This document shows positions 15,309 through 16,852 of a stretch of 16,852 nucleotides of DNA, one piece after another. Every line of letters begins with the position of its first letter. Position 1 is the stretch's first letter. Location of the stretch: NCBI GenBank assembly GCA_002439705.1, contig DJPE01000055.1, positions 202 through 17,053 on the forward strand. The letters run 5' to 3'. Origin of the DNA: Christensenella sp. UBA6420. GTDB taxonomy: Bacteria > Bacillota > Clostridia > Christensenellales > DTU072. Both the position numbers and the translations under genes were made by a program. The notes beneath the pieces were generated by a model that saw only the letters and a list, made by a program, of their open reading frames with translations, ran no database searches and was not told the origin of the DNA.

Positions 15309-15914
15309 ATGAAAATATTGAAATATCACCCTAAAAAACAAACAGCCGACGTGGAATGGAACGGCGAAATCGTATCGATAAGCGACGAAGCCGCCATAAA
15401 CATGCGCATAGATATTTTTAAGGAAATTCCCGACGAACTTCTGCCCGAACTTATCGAAAGAAGCGAAGAAGTCCTGTGCAGGCAGTATCTATACTCGCAA
15501 CTCGACAAATATTTCAAGCCGAAATACGGTTATTATAAAAAACTTCTCGAAAAAGGCTACCGCAAGGACGTGGCGAAAAAGGTCGTAAACGACGCCGAAG
15601 AAAAGGGTTTTATAAACGACCGCTACTTCGCCGAACGCTTCGTCGAACAAAACGCCGCGAAAAAAGGTTCTTATAAATTAAAACAGGAGCTAAGGACGAA
15701 AGGTATCTCCGCCGACGTTATAGACTCGGTGCTCGAAGACCTGCCGTCGCAGACCGAAGACTTGCTTATTCTTGCGAAAAAGCTCACAAAAAACAAGGAA
15801 AACACACCCGAAGAGCGGGCAAAACTTTACAGAAAACTCGCTTCAAGGGGCTTTTCTTACGACGAAATAAACTCGGTCGTCAAAAAAATATTTTCCGACG
15901 AAGACGAATATTAA
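15309..15914 (+). CDS. recX: Regulatory protein RecX
   Basis: 201 residues. RecX proteins bind RecA and inhibit or modulate its filament on single-stranded DNA; they consist of tandem three-helix repeats. Seen: the family signature GFINDRYFAERFVE at 100-113, then KGSYKLKQELRTKGIS (119-134) and the last repeat LASRGFSYDEINSVV (177-191). The N-terminal 50 residues form a strand-rich head as in Firmicute members. Length is normal. recA is not in the window; recX stands alone between a divergent membrane-protein gene and a downstream lipoprotein gene. Its terminator lies about 20 nt past the stop. The start at 15309 is preferred because it begins the conserved head and follows the -10 box. Confidence 0.9.
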   Translation: MKILKYHPKKQTADVEWNGEIVSISDEAAINMRIDIFKEIPDELLPELIERSEEVLCRQYLYSQLDKYFKPKYGYYKKLLEKGYRKDVAKKVVNDAEEKGFINDRYFAERFVEQNAAKKGSYKLKQELRTKGISADVIDSVLEDLPSQTEDLLILAKKLTKNKENTPEERAKLYRKLASRGFSYDEINSVVKKIFSDEDEY

Positions 15915-15933
15915 GTCATTTTTCGACAAATTT

Positions 15934-15963
15934 CCGCATAGCATTGCCTATGCGGTTTTTTTT
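15934..15963 (+). terminator. recX terminator overlapping the next start codon
   Basis: CCGCATA (15934-15940) pairs with TATGCGG (15949-15955) around an 8-nt loop and is followed by eight T (15956-15963). The ATG of the downstream lipoprotein gene is inside the right arm (15950-15952), and the U-run encodes its first phenylalanines. The element fits an intrinsic terminator well in sequence. Confidence 0.85.
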
Positions 15964-16567
15964 AGTAATCATATATACGATAATACTTTTTTCCGCGACC
16001 GTATTAACGGGCTGTACGCCGCAAAACGTAACTTTTCCCACGCAATTTACCGTCGTTTTTACGACCGAAAACGCAAAAAACTCCTGTACCGGCATAAAAA
16101 TCAACGACTGTTTCGTATTGACCGTGGCTCATATTTTCCACGACTCCTATGAACGGAAAAATATATGTACGCTCTCCGATAGAAACGGAAATTTATATGA
16201 AGCGGAAGTTATCTACGCCGATTTTTTCGCAGACCTTGCTCTTGTTCATATGAAAAACGCGGACTACGATAAAAAAACGCCGCTTGCGTTCGGACAGTCG
16301 AAAACCGCCGTTTTTTGCGACTCGACGGGCAAAATAAAAATATCGGAACACACCGTAACTGTAAGCTGCCTGGCGGCAAACAAACCCGACCGACTTCTGA
16401 AACTCGATTTTGCCGCAAGAAAAGGCGAAAGCGGTTCTGCAGTCGTCTCTTCCGACGGAAAAATAACGGGAATAATTTGCGCCGCCGACAGGTACGACGA
16501 AATCTGCTACGCCGTGCCGTCGGAAAAAATAGTATCCTTTCTATCTCAATGCGGAATACGCGTATAA
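15950..16567 (+). CDS. Lipoprotein with trypsin-like serine protease domain
   Basis: 205 residues from the ATG at 15950. A type II signal peptide (MRFFLVII..., lipobox LTGC) predicts lipidation at C22 and export to the outer face of the membrane. The mature part is a small chymotrypsin-fold protease with all three catalytic residues in expected contexts: H61 in LTVAH, D95 in FFADLALV, and S161 in GESGSAV. This resembles the HtrA/trypsin_2 group but lacks a PDZ domain. Substrate unknown. The open frame could begin 6 nt earlier at a TTG, but the ATG is the better choice. There is no visible ribosome binding site, and the start lies in the recX terminator, so expression may need read-through or a promoter I cannot see. 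Confidence 0.82.
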   Translation: MRFFLVIIYTIILFSATVLTGCTPQNVTFPTQFTVVFTTENAKNSCTGIKINDCFVLTVAHIFHDSYERKNICTLSDRNGNLYEAEVIYADFFADLALVHMKNADYDKKTPLAFGQSKTAVFCDSTGKIKISEHTVTVSCLAANKPDRLLKLDFAARKGESGSAVVSSDGKITGIICAADRYDEICYAVPSEKIVSFLSQCGIRV

Positions 16568-16595
16568 TTTTCCCGTCTAATAGTTATAAAAAATC

Positions 16596-16624
16596 TTGAC
16601 AAAGTTTACAATATGGTTTACGAT
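16596..16624 (+). promoter_or_regulatory. Promoter of the right-edge gene
   Basis: A perfect -35 TTGACA (16596-16601), a 17-bp spacer and a -10 TACGAT (16619-16624, four of six consensus bases). Transcription should start near 16631, giving a leader of about 40 nt with AAGGAG before the ATG at 16670. The spacer and -10 lie within direct repeats, which suggests control by a repeat-binding protein. Confidence 0.72.
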
Positions 16625-16659
16625 AATTAAAACAAGGTTTACGATATGGTTTACGATAA
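16604..16659 (+). repeat. Four direct repeats over promoter and leader, likely operator
   Basis: Four copies of GTTTACRATAW start at 16604, 16616, 16637 and 16649. They form two pairs with 12-bp spacing, the pairs being 33 bp apart, about three helical turns. The first pair covers the promoter spacer and -10; the second lies between the predicted start of transcription and the ribosome binding site. Only the first copy differs at the R position (A instead of G). The arrangement suits cooperative binding by a repressor, possibly the product of the following gene. Confidence 0.75.
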
Positions 16660-16669
16660 GGAGTAATCT

Positions 16670-16852
16670 ATGAACGATAAATTTGATTCGATGCTGTTTG
16701 ACGCCGTGTATTATGATGAAAAAGATTTGCGCTACAATAACGTGTATAAATTCTTCTTGTCTAATAAAGAAATTATAGAATATAAGCAATATAAAAAGCA
16801 ACTTATTGACAATCGTGATAAAAGAATTGTTGTAGGGTTGTCAAACATTTGT
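16670..16852 (+). CDS. Partial gene of unknown function at right edge
   Basis: 61 codons, open to the window end. The start is well supported by AAGGAG (16658-16663) six nt upstream and by the promoter before it. The visible N-terminus (MNDKFDSMLFDAVYYDEKDL) is acidic and tyrosine-rich, followed by a lysine-rich, probably helical segment (IIEYKQYKKQLIDNR). No signal peptide or recognised family. Codon use is more AT-rich (GAT, AAA, AAT, TAT) than in recX and the protease, which hints at separate ancestry. Given the repeat operator, an autoregulated DNA-binding protein is a guess only. Confidence 0.65.
   Translation, partial: MNDKFDSMLFDAVYYDEKDLRYNNVYKFFLSNKEIIEYKQYKKQLIDNRDKRIVVGLSNIC

Noticed and set aside
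15944..15949. TTG start for the lipoprotein protease
   Set aside because: It lies in the terminator loop and adds only Met-Pro; the ATG at 15950 gives a standard signal peptide start.
16577..16801. 74-residue minus-strand frame at the right edge
   Set aside because: Its repeated hydrophobic segments come from the direct repeats read backwards; a supported plus-strand gene and promoter occupy the same DNA.

Overview
The window looks like a chromosomal segment from an endospore-lineage, low-to-mid GC member of the Firmicutes, probably an uncultured gut-type Clostridia. The grounds are a SpoIVFB-type site-2 protease, AGGAGG-like ribosome binding sites, sigma-A style promoters (TTGACA/TATAAT with 17-bp spacing) and many intrinsic terminators. 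I cannot name the genus from sequence alone.

Left part (1-3130, minus strand): a bacterial leucyl-tRNA synthetase gene, cut by the window edge, with its own promoter. Upstream of it is a two-gene operon of small proteins, one with a sigma-region-4-like helix-turn-helix, closed by an intrinsic terminator.

Middle (3131-6157, plus strand): a structured stretch ending in a terminator-like hairpin, which may be a small RNA or attenuator. Then come two coupled multi-pass membrane proteins of unknown function with a strong terminator, and an M50 metalloprotease resembling SpoIVFB. Convergent to these, on the minus strand, is the dominant feature: a 7.9-kb gene for a 2643-residue surface protein. 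It has a signal peptide, four homologous GLUG-repeat modules (predicted beta-solenoid), about a dozen MBG/Ig-like stalk domains and a C-terminal membrane anchor. The only clear intrinsic terminator I find for it lies inside the 3' end of the opposing protease gene.

Right part (14461-16852): a UPF0126/TRIC-family membrane protein gene (minus) diverges from recX (plus). Their promoters appear to share one palindromic -35 hexamer, TTGCAA. After recX comes a lipoprotein with a full trypsin-like catalytic triad, whose start codon lies inside the recX terminator hairpin. The window ends in an AT-rich partial gene preceded by a promoter overlaid with four direct repeats.

There is no evident defence island, CRISPR array, transposase or phage module. 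The best leads are the giant modular surface protein, predicted leaderless transcripts (two with -10 to ATG gaps of exactly 6 nt), the shared -35 element, the antisense terminator, the structured RNA candidate and the repeat-bearing promoter at the right edge.
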